DNA of 64,000 nt from Thioclava indica (GCF_000714545.1 NZ_AUNB01000001.1:248001-312000); one strand, 5' to 3'; counted from the stretch's first letter, positions 20,484-30,354 are shown. Numbers and translations are program-made. Notes: generated by a model from the letters alone, not told the origin.

Positions 20484-21581
20484 ATGCGACACCTCCTGTT
20501 CAGCGCCGCCCTCGCGATCGCCCCGCTTACCGCTTTTGCCCAAAGCGCCCCGGCCCCGTTGCCCAAACCCGACCTGTTGGGCGAATTCGTGCTGCCCACC
20601 GGACTGTCGATCAATGGTGTCGGCTTGGGCGGGTTGTCCGATCTGTCCTATGACGGGCAGACTAACAGCTTTTATACGATCTCGGATGACAAGGGGGACT
20701 TCGGCCCGCCCCGGTTCTACACGCTCAAGCTTGATGTTGCGAAGGGCCGCTTTGCGGGGCTCGATATTGCCAGCGAGACGGTGCTGCAAAAGCCCGGAGG
20801 CGGAGCTTTCGGACGGTCAGAGGCCGATGGCGAGGGAATCGCAGTCGATCCCGCGCATGACCGGATGTTCTGGTCCTCGGAACGCAACGCAAAAGGTGTG
20901 CCTGCGATTTATGAGGCCAAACTTGACGGGTCGGACGCGAAAATGCTGCCGCTGCCGCCCGCCTATCAGCCCGATGCGGCCAAGTCCCATGGTACGCGCG
21001 ACAACCTGTCTTTCGAAGGGCTTGATCTAAGCGCGGATGGCAAGACGCTGTATGTTTCCACCGAGAATGCGTTGATCCAGGACGGGCCGATGGCGACATT
21101 CACCGATCACAGCCCCGCGCGGATCATGGAGATCGACACCGCGACCGGCAAACCCACCGCGCAATATATCTACATGACCGACACAATCCCTGCCAAGCCC
21201 GCGAAAGAGGGCGGCAGCGCCGATAACGGCATCTCGGCGCTTGCCACCCTGCCCGATGGCCGGTTGGTGCTGGTCGAGCGCAATTATTCGGCGGGGGTGG
21301 GCAATAATATCCGCTTTTACATCGTCGATCTGAGTGGGGCCACGAATATCAACGGGCAGGACAAGGCGGACCTGTCCAAGATCACACCGGCGAAAAAGAC
21401 GCTGTGGTTTGCGCTGACGCCCGACACCCCCGATGTGAAGGTGGACAACCTTGAGGATCTTGCCTTTGGCCCGGTGATTGATGGCAAGCAGACGTTGCTG
21501 ACGGCGACCGACAACAATTTCAACCGCCATCAGGCGACGCGGTTCAAACTGTTCACAATGCCGCCGCTGCCGGGAAAGTAG
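20484..21581 (+). CDS. Secreted phytase-like esterase (esterase-like activity of phytase family)
   Basis: 365 aa exported protein: signal peptide MRHLLFSAALAIAPLTAFAQ, then a six-bladed-propeller type domain of the PF13449 family with GLSDLSYDGQTNSFYTISDD, DGEGIAVDP and LSFEGLDLSADGKTLYVSTE. Members are annotated from phytase esterase side activity; the natural substrate is unknown. It sits alone on the plus strand between trpB and trpF, which are both on the minus strand. Confidence 0.85.
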   Translation: MRHLLFSAALAIAPLTAFAQSAPAPLPKPDLLGEFVLPTGLSINGVGLGGLSDLSYDGQTNSFYTISDDKGDFGPPRFYTLKLDVAKGRFAGLDIASETVLQKPGGGAFGRSEADGEGIAVDPAHDRMFWSSERNAKGVPAIYEAKLDGSDAKMLPLPPAYQPDAAKSHGTRDNLSFEGLDLSADGKTLYVSTENALIQDGPMATFTDHSPARIMEIDTATGKPTAQYIYMTDTIPAKPAKEGGSADNGISALATLPDGRLVLVERNYSAGVGNNIRFYIVDLSGATNINGQDKADLSKITPAKKTLWFALTPDTPDVKVDNLEDLAFGPVIDGKQTLLTATDNNFNRHQATRFKLFTMPPLPGK

Positions 21582-21599
21582 CCTTGTGACAAGACATGT

Positions 21600-21622
21600 G
21601 GCGGCCCCGATTGCGGGCCGCC
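21600..21622. terminator. Inverted repeat between convergent genes
   Basis: Stem ggcggccc / gggccgcc with a seven-base loop, without a clear U tract on either side. Position between two stop codons suggests a shared transcription end. Confidence 0.45.
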
Positions 21623-21629
21623 CGCCTGT

Positions 21630-22298
21630 TCAGCGCGCCGCAGCCAGAAAGGCATGAATCCGGTCGCCATCTTTGACCCCCGGCGCGCTTTCCACGCCAG
21701 ACGATACATCCACCTGACGCGCGCCAGTCAGGCGGATCGCCTCTGCCACATTGTCAGGCGTCAGCCCCCCCGCGAGCATCCACGGCTTGGCCCATTGGCG
21801 ATCCGCGATCAGCTGCCAGTCAAAGGCCAGACCATTGCCGCCAGGCAGCGCCGTGCCTTTCGGGGCTTTGGCATCAAGCAAAATCTGATCGGCCACGGCC
21901 TCATACTCGGCAATCTTGGGCAGATCGCCTGCCTCGGCCACGCCCACGGCTTTCATCACCGGCAGGCCGTAACGCGCGCGAATTTCGGCCACGCGCGCCG
22001 GTGTTTCGCTGCCATGAAGCTGCAACATATCAAGGGGCGCAGCGGCGCAGATCGCGTCCAGCTCGGCATCTGTGGCATTCACCACGAGGGCGACCTTGGC
22101 CACGCCGGGCGCGACCTCTATTGCCAAGTCGCGCGCCTGCGCAATCTCAAGATGGCGCGGTGATTTCGCGAAAAACACAAAGCCCAGATAACGTGCGCCC
22201 GCCGCCACCGCCGCGCTGACATCCTCTGCCGTGCGCAAGCCGCAGATTTTTACGCGCACCGCGCCGGGTGCGCCGCGATCAATGGCAACCGTGGTCAT
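21630..22298 (-). CDS. trpF: Phosphoribosylanthranilate isomerase
   Basis: 222 aa TIM-barrel enzyme for the third step of tryptophan synthesis. [11 protein letters not shown] carries the catalytic Cys; [15 protein letters not shown] holds the catalytic Asp region, and [12 protein letters not shown] plus [12 protein letters not shown] bind the phosphate. It starts 3 bases after the lapA-domain gene stops, at the end of an ihfB-lapA-trpF run. Confidence 0.96.
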   Translation of the reverse strand: MTTVAIDRGAPGAVRVKICGLRTAEDVSAAVAAGARYLGFVFFAKSPRHLEIAQARDLAIEVAPGVAKVALVVNATDAELDAICAAAPLDMLQLHGSETPARVAEIRARYGLPVMKAVGVAEAGDLPKIAEYEAVADQILLDAKAPKGTALPGGNGLAFDWQLIADRQWAKPWMLAGGLTPDNVAEAIRLTGARQVDVSSGVESAPGVKDGDRIHAFLAAAR

Positions 22299-22301
22299 GG
22301 C

Positions 22302-22658
22302 TTAGCGCGCAGGCGTTTCAAGCAGCGCCAGAACGTCGTCCTTGGGGCCGTCTTTTTCGTGGCGCAGCGTTTTGACCTCGGCTTCAAGCTTGTTGGCCTT
22401 GCGGGTAGCGCGGCTGGCGGTGCGGCGCAGGCGTGCCTCGCGAATCCACTCCCAGACAAAGCCGATCAGCAGGCCGATCAGCACCCCCGCGAAAATCACG
22501 AGGAACAGCGGCATCTGCACGCTCCAGCTATAGCCAAGGAACGAGCCTGCCTCGGCGGGCAGCAGCCGCAAGGTGACGATGTCACGATTGGCGAGCGCCA
22601 GAGCGATCAAGACAATGGCCAAAAGGCCCAGAAACAGCAGCCGAAGCGCACGCATCAT
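22302..22658 (-). CDS. LapA-domain (DUF1049) membrane protein
   Basis: 118 aa protein with two transmembrane helices (LLFLGLLAIVLIALALAN and MPLFLVIFAGVLIGLLIGFVW) and a charged cytoplasmic C-terminal coiled coil, matching the lipopolysaccharide assembly protein A domain. It follows ihfB by 6 bases. In this lineage the pair ihfB-lapA is common; its role in envelope assembly is inferred from the enterobacterial LapA. Confidence 0.87.
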   Translation of the reverse strand: MMRALRLLFLGLLAIVLIALALANRDIVTLRLLPAEAGSFLGYSWSVQMPLFLVIFAGVLIGLLIGFVWEWIREARLRRTASRATRKANKLEAEVKTLRHEKDGPKDDVLALLETPAR

Positions 22659-22664
22659 CGTGAA

Positions 22665-22952
22665 TTAGTCCTCTTGTCCGTTCAACCGGTCGCGCAGCAG
22701 CTTGCCGGTCTTGAAGAAGGGAACGTGTTTTTCGTCCACCTCAACAGCCTCGCCCGTGCGCGGGTTGCGCCCGACGCGGGCATCGCGCTGTTTGACCGAA
22801 AACGCGCCAAAGCCGCGCAGCTCGACCCGATCACCAGCGGCCAGCGCCTCGGTGATCTCGTCGAAAATCGTATTCACGATCTTCTCGACATCCCGCTGAA
22901 ACAGATGCGGGTTATCCTCAGAAATCTTCGCGATCAACTCAGATCGGATCAT
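22665..22952 (-). CDS. ihfB: Integration host factor beta subunit
   Basis: 95 aa DNA-bending protein, partner of IhfA, acting in recombination, replication and transcription. [17 protein letters not shown] and [20 protein letters not shown]...NPRTGE are signature stretches; the DNA-intercalating proline in RNPRTG is present. The ATG at 22952 is chosen for its length match and a GGGGGG purine site at 7 bases; an ATG two codons earlier is possible. Lies downstream of rpsA in an order common in proteobacteria. Confidence 0.95.
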   Translation of the reverse strand: MIRSELIAKISEDNPHLFQRDVEKIVNTIFDEITEALAAGDRVELRGFGAFSVKQRDARVGRNPRTGEAVEVDEKHVPFFKTGKLLRDRLNGQED

Positions 22953-23185
22953 CGTCATTCCCCCCACGGGTTGCGCCGGGTTAACCCCCCGGATCGTCAA
23001 AGCTATTTGGATCACTATAGGATCAAAGTGAAGCGCGCGGAACACCAAAGGCTTGAGATTTCGGTGCGTTTAATGGCTGTTACGCCCCTCAGAAGCGGAT
23101 TTTCGCTTTTGCAAATGCAGAAAACGCCGCGCCGGTCGGGGTAAATCACGCATGCAAAACGCGAATCCCGAATCGCTTGGAACGC

Positions 23186-23212
23186 AAAAGGCCCCGCCAA
23201 ACCGGCGGGGCC
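23186..23212 (-). terminator. rpsA terminator
   Basis: Nine-bp stem ggccccgcc / ggcggggcc with a five-base loop and a four-base A tract on the left (U tract on the minus strand), 33 bases past the rpsA stop. The rest of the gap up to ihfB shows no gene. Confidence 0.8.
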
Positions 23213-23244
23213 CATGCGTGACAGGACGGGCCTGTCAGATCGTT

Positions 23245-24924
23245 TTACTGGTCGCCTTTGAGAGCGGCGCCCAGGATATCGCCCAGCGATGCACCCGAGT
23301 CCGACGAGCCGTATTGTTCCACGGCGTCTTTCTCTTCTGCGATCTCGCGCGCTTTGATCGACACGCCCAGCTTGCGGGTTTTGGAATCCACAGCCGTAAC
23401 GCGCACGTCGACCTTGTCACCCACGCCGAAACGCTCGGGGCGCTGGTCGGCACGGTCGCGTGCCAGATCGGAGCGGCGGATAAACGACTTCATGCCGTTA
23501 TATTCCACTTCGATCCCGCCATCTTCGATCGCGGTGACCGTGACGGTGATGATCGTGCCACGCTTCACGCCGTCAACGGCATCAGAGAACGTGTCAGCAT
23601 CCAGCGCTTTGACCGAAAGCGAGATACGCTCTTTGTCGGTGTCCACTTCGGTGACAGCGGCCTTGACCATGTCGCCTTTGCGGAACGACTGGATCGCGTC
23701 TTCGCCGCGCTGGTCCCAGCTCAGGTCGGAGAGGTGAACCATGCCGTCGATGTCGTTGTCGAGACCAACGAACAGACCGAATTCGGTGATGTTCTTGACT
23801 TCGCCTTCGATGACGGTGCCCACCGGATGGGTTTCGGCAAAGACTTCCCACGGGTTGCGCATGGTCTGTTTAAGACCGAGGCTGACGCGGCGCTTGGCAG
23901 TGTCGATTTCCAGCACCATGACCTCAACCTCTTGCGAGGTCGAAACGATCTTGCCGGGATGGACGTTTTTCTTCGTCCACGACATTTCCGAAACGTGCAC
24001 CAGACCTTCGACGCCCGGTTCCAGCTCAACAAATGCACCGTAATCGGTGATGTTGGTCACGCGGCCGGTATGAACCGACTCAAGCGGGAACTTGGACTCA
24101 ACAGCATCCCACGGATCGGACTGGAGCTGTTTCATGCCCAGACTGATACGGTGGGTTTCCTTGTTGATCTTGACGACCTGAACCTTGACCGTCTCGCCGA
24201 TCGCAAGGATCTCGGAGGGGTGGTTCACACGGCGCCATGCCATGTCGGTGACGTGCAGCAGGCCGTCCACACCGCCGAGATCGACGAATGCGCCGTATTC
24301 GGTGATGTTCTTGACGACGCCTTCGACTTCCTGACCCTCGGTGAGGTTCGCGATGACCTCGGCGCGCTGTTCGGCGCGGCTTTCCTCAAGGATAGCACGG
24401 CGCGACACGACGATATTGCCGCGGCGACGGTCCATTTTCAGGATTTGGAAGGGCTGCTTGAGACCCATCAGCGGGCCTGCATCGCGCACGGGGCGCACAT
24501 CGACTTGCGAGCCGGGCAGGAACGCAACAGCGCCGCCCAGATCGACGGTGAAGCCGCCTTTGACGCGACCAAAGATAGCGCCTTCGACGCGGTCTTCTTT
24601 CGCATAGGCTTCTTCAAGACGATCCCAAGCTTCTTCGCGGCGAGCTTTCTCGCGCGAAATAACAGCCTCGCCACGCACGTTTTCAACGCGGTCAAGGAAC
24701 ACCTCGACTTCGTCGCCAACAGCGATTTTGGGCGCTTCGCCGGGATCGGCGAATTCTTTAAGGTCAACGCGGCCTTCCATTTTGTAGCCGACGTCGATGA
24801 TGGCTTGACCGGCCTCGATGGCGATCACTTTGCCTTTGACGACCGAACCCTCTTGGGGGGTGTCGATCTCGAGGCTCTCGTTCAAGAGGGCTTCGAATTC
24901 TTCCATGGTTGCTTTAGCGCACAT
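23245..24924 (-). CDS. rpsA: 30S ribosomal protein S1
   Basis: 559 aa RNA-binding ribosomal protein needed to load structured mRNAs. Six consecutive S1 (OB-fold) repeats are recognisable from motifs such as NITEYGAFVDLGGVDGLLHV, NITDYGAFVELEPGVEGLVH and NITEFGLFVGLDNDIDGMVH. The N-terminus MCAKATMEEFEALLNESLE is standard; AGGAAA lies about 10 bases upstream. A 199-base leader with no gene precedes it. Commonly cmk is immediately upstream, but here three other genes intervene. Confidence 0.97.
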   Translation of the reverse strand: MCAKATMEEFEALLNESLEIDTPQEGSVVKGKVIAIEAGQAIIDVGYKMEGRVDLKEFADPGEAPKIAVGDEVEVFLDRVENVRGEAVISREKARREEAWDRLEEAYAKEDRVEGAIFGRVKGGFTVDLGGAVAFLPGSQVDVRPVRDAGPLMGLKQPFQILKMDRRRGNIVVSRRAILEESRAEQRAEVIANLTEGQEVEGVVKNITEYGAFVDLGGVDGLLHVTDMAWRRVNHPSEILAIGETVKVQVVKINKETHRISLGMKQLQSDPWDAVESKFPLESVHTGRVTNITDYGAFVELEPGVEGLVHVSEMSWTKKNVHPGKIVSTSQEVEVMVLEIDTAKRRVSLGLKQTMRNPWEVFAETHPVGTVIEGEVKNITEFGLFVGLDNDIDGMVHLSDLSWDQRGEDAIQSFRKGDMVKAAVTEVDTDKERISLSVKALDADTFSDAVDGVKRGTIITVTVTAIEDGGIEVEYNGMKSFIRRSDLARDRADQRPERFGVGDKVDVRVTAVDSKTRKLGVSIKAREIAEEKDAVEQYGSSDSGASLGDILGAALKGDQ

Positions 24925-25123
24925 GCGTATACAGTTTCCTTTTCATCTTCGGTTTTCTGGCCTTGCGGTTGGCTCCGCCGGTCTTTCATTGAATATGCCG
25001 TTCCGGGCCATGGCGATGCCAGACCCTTTCAGACCGCGCCGATATAGGTGGGATTCGCCGCTACGGCAAGCTTTCTTTGGGCTGCGCGCGCAGCGGGCGC
25101 GGCCATGAACGCCCCGGCGCGCG

Positions 25124-25660
25124 CTATTGTGCGGCGGAAATCCGGGCCAGGTAATCGCCTTCGCTTTCGCGCGGCGCGCGCGCCAGCGGCTGGATCGAGC
25201 CGAACTGCATCGCGGAATGGGCCGCGCGCACCAGCCCGGCCCAGACACCTTGCACGCGATCAGGGCTCAAGGTCGGGCGCGTGCCGTCAAGATCGCACTC
25301 CAGCCCCAGCTCGGAATCGATGAAGTGATCATACCCCATCGACCAGCCTTCAAAGGGTGAGTCTGACGGCGCAGGCGCGCGCAACAACAGGTCCATATCG
25401 GCATGGCGCGAATCTTTGCCCAAACGCTGATACAAGGCATCCACCGCATCCGCCGGACCATGCAGCGCTTGAACGAACTGATCGCCCGTGCGCCACAGAT
25501 AGCCGGTGATCCCCTGCGCGGCATTATTGAGCAACGCCGCGCGCAGGATGTCGCGGTCACTGTCGTCGAAGTCGGCGAACGTGGGAACGGAACGGTAGAG
25601 CAGGTGAACAAATTCCATGGTAGTCATCTCGCATAAACATATTGGGATGTCTTCTGACAT
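25124..25660 (-). CDS. BLUF-domain blue-light sensor protein
   Basis: 178 aa single-domain photoreceptor that would bind FAD and signal blue light. The flavin-contact residues have AppA spacing: Tyr22 (HLLYRS), Asn46 (LLNNAAQGITG) and Gln64 (QFVQALHG), with Trp106/Met108 in GWSMGY. No output domain: about 60 residues follow the BLUF fold. The start is uncertain; ATGs at residues 12 and 15 are plausible because canonical BLUF proteins begin a few residues before the Tyr strand, and none of the three has a strong ribosome site. Lies between a secreted peroxidase gene and rpsA. Partner unknown. Confidence 0.88.
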   Translation of the reverse strand: MSEDIPICLCEMTTMEFVHLLYRSVPTFADFDDSDRDILRAALLNNAAQGITGYLWRTGDQFVQALHGPADAVDALYQRLGKDSRHADMDLLLRAPAPSDSPFEGWSMGYDHFIDSELGLECDLDGTRPTLSPDRVQGVWAGLVRAAHSAMQFGSIQPLARAPRESEGDYLARISAAQ

Positions 25661-25714
25661 GCCTGACGCGCATGGAGTATAACATAAAATATAGCTTGCA
25701 AGGTTTTCGCCCGC

Positions 25715-26260
25715 CTACATCGCCTGTGACAGCGCCGCTTCAATCGGCCCGGTCATCCAAGCCGAAAGCGGATCGGCGCTGGCGGGAAAGGTGTCAATCA
25801 CCTCGCCATCGCGCCCCAAAAGCACCTTGTTGAAATTCCAACTCGGCTCAAATCCACGCTCCGTGCGCAACCACGCATAGAACGGGTGCGCCCCCGCGCC
25901 CTTGACCTTGGTGATCTGCGCCATGGGCAGTTCGGCCCCGAACGTCATCGCGCAGTATTTCTTGGCCTCTTCGCCCGTCGTGAGTTCCTGCTTGAAATCG
26001 TTGGAGGGCACGGTCAGCACGATCAGTCCCTTGTCGCCATATTGATCGGCCAAGGTCTGCAACTCGGTGAATTGCCCCGCAAACCCGCATTTCGAGGCGG
26101 TGTTCACCACCAAAACGACCTTGCCCTTGTAATCGGCCAGCCTCATCTGCCCACCCTCAACCAGATCAAAACGCAGATCGGGCGGCATCGCGGGGCTGGC
26201 AATGGCAAAGCCCAGCGTTAGGGTGAAGGCGACCAAGGTTGCGGCAAGACGGGCGATCAT
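25715..26260 (-). CDS. Secreted glutathione peroxidase-family thiol peroxidase
   Basis: 181 aa thioredoxin-fold peroxidase with an N-terminal signal peptide (about 22 residues, ending AIASPA). Peroxidatic Cys58 is in NTASKCGFAGQ; the Trp motif SWNFNKVLLGRDG is present. The usual Gln of the catalytic tetrad (PCNQF) is PSNDF here, a variant I associate with a bacterial subgroup. Another Cys near residue 102 (KKYCAMTFG) could resolve the disulfide, which would make it thioredoxin-type. AAGGA precedes the ATG. Precedes the BLUF gene by 54 bases on the same strand. Confidence 0.9.
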   Translation of the reverse strand: MIARLAATLVAFTLTLGFAIASPAMPPDLRFDLVEGGQMRLADYKGKVVLVVNTASKCGFAGQFTELQTLADQYGDKGLIVLTVPSNDFKQELTTGEEAKKYCAMTFGAELPMAQITKVKGAGAHPFYAWLRTERGFEPSWNFNKVLLGRDGEVIDTFPASADPLSAWMTGPIEAALSQAM

Positions 26261-26357
26261 CGATCCGATATCCTTACAAATCCAGATGCAGCGAGAACGT
26301 GCTTACGCGCAGTTTGATTCACTGTCTTGTGAAGATACATCTAATATACGCCGTTTG

Positions 26358-26942
26358 CTAATCACAAATTCGGCTAACCTCGCGGTAACGGGGCACTGGA
26401 AACTCTGGAATCTCCAAAGGATCGCGCGGGCTTACACCGGGCATCCGCGCATCGGGCGTCACGCTCACGCTTTCGGGATCAAGCGCGAGGCGCTGGCAAA
26501 TTCCAAGGCTGGTTTGCGCAATCGTCGCCAGATTGCGCAAATCCACCAGATGCCCGCCCTTGCGCGCATAGCCAGTGACGCCAAATTCCAGCGGCGGATC
26601 TAGCGCGAAACGCTGCGTCTGCGCCCCGAACAGCCCCACGCGCCCCTGCCAATCCTCCCCCTTCCCGCTTGCGATCTGCAATTCGAACTGGCCCGGCGGC
26701 ACCAGAAGGCGAAAGAACGCCCCGCCCTGTGCATAGGCCCCGATCACATCGCGCCCGCTCGCCACATCGCGCAAGACAAAGTAATAATCGCGCCCCTCCG
26801 CAGTCTTGATCTGCAAAGGGAGCGTGCGCGGCAGCGCGGTGTCAGACCACAGCAAACCTTGCGGGCGCGCCAAACCCTGTGCACTGGCTTGCGCCACAGC
26901 AGGCCCGGCAAGCAACAGACAAAGGCAAATCAAACGGATCAT
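26358..26942 (-). CDS. Secreted protein of unknown function
   Basis: 194 aa, with a signal peptide MIRLICLCLLLAGPAVAQA and a mature part that looks beta-rich (DYYFVLRDVASGRDVIGAYA, VPPGQFELQIASGKGEDWQG). Two Cys remain after cleavage (ICQRLAL and a near-terminal RICD), possibly a disulfide. I do not recognise the family. It lies 46 bases from cmk and upstream of the peroxidase and BLUF genes on the same strand, with a roughly 100-base gap before the peroxidase. Confidence 0.75.
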   Translation of the reverse strand: MIRLICLCLLLAGPAVAQASAQGLARPQGLLWSDTALPRTLPLQIKTAEGRDYYFVLRDVASGRDVIGAYAQGGAFFRLLVPPGQFELQIASGKGEDWQGRVGLFGAQTQRFALDPPLEFGVTGYARKGGHLVDLRNLATIAQTSLGICQRLALDPESVSVTPDARMPGVSPRDPLEIPEFPVPRYREVSRICD

Positions 26943-26988
26943 AGCCTTGATATGGGGTCGCGAGGCGCAAACGCCAATCAGCTGCGTA

Positions 26989-27573
26989 TCATCTCAGGCG
27001 CGCTTCGATCAGATCGCAGGCCGCCGCGACCGCTGCGTCAATGCTCATTTCCGAGGTATCCAGCACCAGCGCATCCTCGGCAGGGCGCAGCGGCGCATCG
27101 GCGCGCCCCATGTCGCGCGCATCGCGCTCGCGTACATCAGCCAGCACCGCGCGCTCATCGCCGCCCAGTTCCAACCAACGCCGATGCGCGCGCACTTCGG
27201 CACTGGCGGTGACGAACAGCTTCACCTCGGCATCCGGGCAGATCACGGTGCCAATATCGCGCCCGTCCAGTACCGCCCCACCCTCGCGGCGGGCAAACGC
27301 GCGCTGAAACTGCACCAAAGCGGCGCGCACCTCTGGGATCGCCGCGACTTTCGAGGCCGCCTGCCCCGCCTCTCCGGTGCGCAGGTCATCGCGCGCCAGA
27401 TCCGCCGGGCAAAGCGCGCGCGCCGCCTCCACCGGGTCGCCGCCCTTCACCCCAACCGCACGATAAAGCGCGCCCGTATCCAGATGCGCAAAGCCAAACC
27501 GTTCGGCCACGGCGCGACTGATCGTACCTTTGCCAGCCGCAGCAGGCCCATCAATCGCAACGGTGAAACGCAT
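26989..27573 (-). CDS. cmk: Cytidylate kinase
   Basis: 194 aa (d)CMP kinase. P-loop near the start, [20 protein letters not shown]-binding [14 protein letters not shown]-like arginine region [17 protein letters not shown] and [19 protein letters not shown]. The ATG at 27573 is preferred (AAAGG at 8 bases), giving the canonical N-terminus; the frame stays open 26 codons upstream. Follows aroA, as in many proteobacteria, but is separated from rpsA by three genes here. Confidence 0.95.
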   Translation of the reverse strand: MRFTVAIDGPAAAGKGTISRAVAERFGFAHLDTGALYRAVGVKGGDPVEAARALCPADLARDDLRTGEAGQAASKVAAIPEVRAALVQFQRAFARREGGAVLDGRDIGTVICPDAEVKLFVTASAEVRAHRRWLELGGDERAVLADVRERDARDMGRADAPLRPAEDALVLDTSEMSIDAAVAAACDLIEARLR

Positions 27574-27604
27574 GATCGAACCTTTCCTATCGAGGCATCT
27601 GTCG

Positions 27605-27683
27605 GAGCCTCCGGCGGGAGTATTTTCAGCTAGATGAAAGCAAAGCCCCATTTCATCTAGCCCTAAATACTCCCCGCGGAGCG
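27605..27683. repeat. Dispersed repeat copies 2 and 3, head-to-head inverted pair
   Basis: Left arm 27605-27640 (cctccggcgggagtatttt...ctagatgaaag) and right arm 27650-27683 (tttcatctag...aaatactcc) are near-complementary and could fold into a long hairpin just after the aroA stop, possibly ending its transcript. Confidence 0.82.
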
Positions 27684-27690
27684 TCCTGTC

Positions 27691-29040
27691 CTAATGAGTG
27701 TCGCGCGTAATGCTTGCCCCAAGCTGCGCCATCAGGTCTTCGAAAATCGGGAAAGAGGTGGCGATAGGGGTAGCGTCATCCACCGAGACCGGGTTCTGCG
27801 CCGCCATCCCCAGCACGAGGAAACTCATGGCGATGCGGTGATCAAGATGGCTGGCACAGGTCGCCCCCCCCGGCACGCCGCCCGGTCCCATACCGTGCAC
27901 GATCAGCGTGTCTTCGTCCTCCTCGATGCGCACGCCGCAGGCCTCAAGCCCGCGCGCCATCGCGTCGATCCGGTCGCTTTCCTTGACGCGCAGCTCATGC
28001 ACGCCAGGCATCCGCGTGACGCCCGTGGCGCAGGCTGCGACGACCGAGAGCACGGGATATTCGTCGATCTGGGCTGAGGCACGCGCGGCGGGTACGTCGA
28101 TGCCGTGCAGCGCGCTATAGCGCACGCGCAGATCAGCCACCGGTTCTCCGCCCTCTTCGCGCGGGTTGAGGAACTCGATATCCGCGCCCATTTCTTTAAG
28201 TGTGATGAACAGCCCATTGCGCGTAGGGTTCTGGCTGACACCAGGCACCAGAATATCAGACCCCGGCACGATTAGCGCCGCGCAGACCGGAAACGCCGCA
28301 GATGAGGGGTCGCGCGGCACGGCGACCTCTTGGGCGACCAGTTCGGGCTGGCCTTGCAGGGTGATCACCTGCCCTTCATCGGTTTGCTCGACCGTGACAT
28401 CAGCGCCAAAGCCGCGCAGCATGCGTTCGGTGTGATCGCGCGTCGGGATTTTCTCGATCACGACCGTCTGGCCCGGCGCGTTCAACCCCGCCAGCAGCAC
28501 AGCTGATTTCACCTGCGCCGAGGCCATCGGCGGCGTGTAGCGCACCGGCACTGGATCGCGTGCGCCCACAACGGTCATGGGAAGTCGTCCGCCCGCGCGG
28601 CCATAGCTTTGCGCGCCAAACAACGCGATCGGATCGGTGATGCGCCCCATCGGACGTTTGCGCAGGCTGGCATCGCCGGTGAAGGTTGCGGTGATGGGTG
28701 AAGTTGCCATGCAGCCCATGATCAGGCGCACGCCAGTGCCCGAATTGCCGCAATCGATCACCTGCTCGGGCTCGGCAAAGCCACCCACACCCACGCCATG
28801 CACCGACCACGCACCGGGGCCGTGTTGCGTCACCTCGGCCCCGAAGGCACGCATCGCGCGGGCCGTGTCGAGAACATCCTCGCCTTCCAGCAGGCCGGTG
28901 ATCTTGGTCTCGCCCACAGAAAGCGCGCCAAAGATCAGCGCGCGATGGCTGATGGATTTGTCGCCCGGCACCTGCGCTGTGCCTTGCAAGGGCGCGGATT
29001 TGCGCGCGGTCATCTTGATCGGATCGCCGTGGCCGGACAT
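27691..29040 (-). CDS. aroA: 3-phosphoshikimate 1-carboxyvinyltransferase (EPSP synthase)
   Basis: 449 aa enzyme of the shikimate pathway, joining shikimate-3-phosphate and [31 protein letters not shown] and [19 protein letters not shown] are the family signatures. The Gly-Asp-Lys-Ser start and the alanine in the GNSGT loop region (LIMG) look like the class II type of alphaproteobacteria; I cannot judge glyphosate tolerance. GGGAGA precedes the ATG chosen at 29040. First gene of the aroA-cmk direction. Confidence 0.96.
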   Translation of the reverse strand: MSGHGDPIKMTARKSAPLQGTAQVPGDKSISHRALIFGALSVGETKITGLLEGEDVLDTARAMRAFGAEVTQHGPGAWSVHGVGVGGFAEPEQVIDCGNSGTGVRLIMGCMATSPITATFTGDASLRKRPMGRITDPIALFGAQSYGRAGGRLPMTVVGARDPVPVRYTPPMASAQVKSAVLLAGLNAPGQTVVIEKIPTRDHTERMLRGFGADVTVEQTDEGQVITLQGQPELVAQEVAVPRDPSSAAFPVCAALIVPGSDILVPGVSQNPTRNGLFITLKEMGADIEFLNPREEGGEPVADLRVRYSALHGIDVPAARASAQIDEYPVLSVVAACATGVTRMPGVHELRVKESDRIDAMARGLEACGVRIEEDEDTLIVHGMGPGGVPGGATCASHLDHRIAMSFLVLGMAAQNPVSVDDATPIATSFPIFEDLMAQLGASITRDTH

Positions 29041-29098
29041 CGCTCTCTCCCACAATTTGCGCATCTTGTTAGCGCGAAGGCGCGCCGCTCGAAAGCCC

Positions 29099-29875
29099 TC
29101 AAACCCGCCGGTAAGTCAGGTAATGCGGCTTGCGCCCCTCGCGCAGGGCTTTTTGTTCATAGCGCGTCGACAGCCAGTCATCCCAAGGCGTATCCCAATC
29201 GCCCGAAACGGGCTGGGGATCGTCAAAATCAAACGCGGCGGGCACGCTAAATTGCGCCTCAAACCCCGCTTGCGGGATTTCCTGCACAGCCTGACGGACG
29301 TAATCGGGAATGTCGGTCGCCACACGAAATTCAGCGCCGGGTTTAAGCGCGCGGTGCAGCGGCTCCAGATGTTCCTGCGTCACGAACCGGCGGCGATGAT
29401 GTTTCGATTTCGGCCAAGGATCGGGATAAAGCAGAAACGCCTTGTCGATACTGGCCTCGGGCAGCACATCCATCAAATCGCGCGCATCACCGGGATGCAC
29501 CGCAATATTGGAAATCCTGGCACGGCGCAGCTTGCCCAGCAGCATCGCGACGCCGTTAACATAGGGCTCGCAGCCGATGATTTCGACGTCCGGATAGGTC
29601 TGGGCCATATGCGCGATATGCTCGCCCCCGCCAAAGCCGACCTCCAGCCAGACCGGCTTGCCGTGAAACCGCGTGACCATATCAAGCGGGTTGCGGTCGG
29701 GGTTCACGTCCCACCCCACCGCGCCGGGGGTCAGCGCCGCCAGATCCTCGCGCAGATAGTCTTTTTGCGCCTTGTTCAGCGTCTTGCCGTTGCGGCGACC
29801 ATAAAAATTGCGCCACGGGGCCGCGTTGGGATCAAGGTGGGCGCTATCGCCAGAGGGGTCATCATGCTGTGTCAT
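29099..29875 (-). CDS. trmB: tRNA (guanine-N7-)-methyltransferase
   Basis: 258 aa SAM-dependent enzyme making m7G46 in tRNA. SAM site [15 protein letters not shown], second acidic site [13 protein letters not shown], and [19 protein letters not shown] are typical. ATG at 29875 has GAGG 8 bases before it. It starts 32 bases after the YdcZ-like gene ends, same strand. Confidence 0.95.
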   Translation of the reverse strand: MTQHDDPSGDSAHLDPNAAPWRNFYGRRNGKTLNKAQKDYLREDLAALTPGAVGWDVNPDRNPLDMVTRFHGKPVWLEVGFGGGEHIAHMAQTYPDVEIIGCEPYVNGVAMLLGKLRRARISNIAVHPGDARDLMDVLPEASIDKAFLLYPDPWPKSKHHRRRFVTQEHLEPLHRALKPGAEFRVATDIPDYVRQAVQEIPQAGFEAQFSVPAAFDFDDPQPVSGDWDTPWDDWLSTRYEQKALREGRKPHYLTYRRV

Positions 29876-29907
29876 GGCCGCGCCTCTAGCGGGAGGGGGC
29901 GCAAAAC

Positions 29908-30354
29908 TCAAGCCTTCTGAATCAGCCACAGCCCGAAACACATCGCGCTAATGCCCATGCCCCGCGTCAGGGTGAACGGGCGCACCAAGGCACCAAACAG
30001 CCCGAACTGGTCGATCAGGGCCGCCGAGATCATCTGCCCGAGCAGCACGAAAAACACCGCATTTCCGACCCCAAAGCGCGGCGCGATGAAGGTGATTGAG
30101 AGAACATAAAACGCCACCAGCAGCCCGGCGAGGAACAGATACCACGGCTGGCTTGGCAGCCGCGCGATCGGAGATGGGCCGGTTGTGATCAGCATCACAG
30201 ACACCGCCCCGCCAAGTGCGACGCAAAACAGCACCACCGCCGCCACCGCCGGAGAGCCGATACGTGCGCCAAGCTGGGCATTGAGCGCCGCGAGAACCGG
30301 AATGCCAAGCCCGGCGGACAGCATGATGCTTGCGTAGCGTAGGTAATCGGGCAT
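29908..30354 (-). CDS. YdcZ-type (DUF606) DMT transporter
   Basis: 148 aa membrane protein with about five helices (e.g. VAAVVLFCVALGGAVSVMLI, LFLAGLLVAFYVLSITFI and AVFFVLLGQMISAALIDQFG). The last motif with QMISAALIDQFG is typical of the YdcZ/DUF606 family. ATG at 30354 is preceded by GGAAAG. Upstream of trmB. Substrate unknown. Confidence 0.85.
   Translation of the reverse strand: MPDYLRYASIMLSAGLGIPVLAALNAQLGARIGSPAVAAVVLFCVALGGAVSVMLITTGPSPIARLPSQPWYLFLAGLLVAFYVLSITFIAPRFGVGNAVFFVLLGQMISAALIDQFGLFGALVRPFTLTRGMGISAMCFGLWLIQKA

Noticed and set aside
23152-25047. Long plus-strand frame across rpsA
   Set aside because: Complement of a strongly biased ribosomal gene; no family features.
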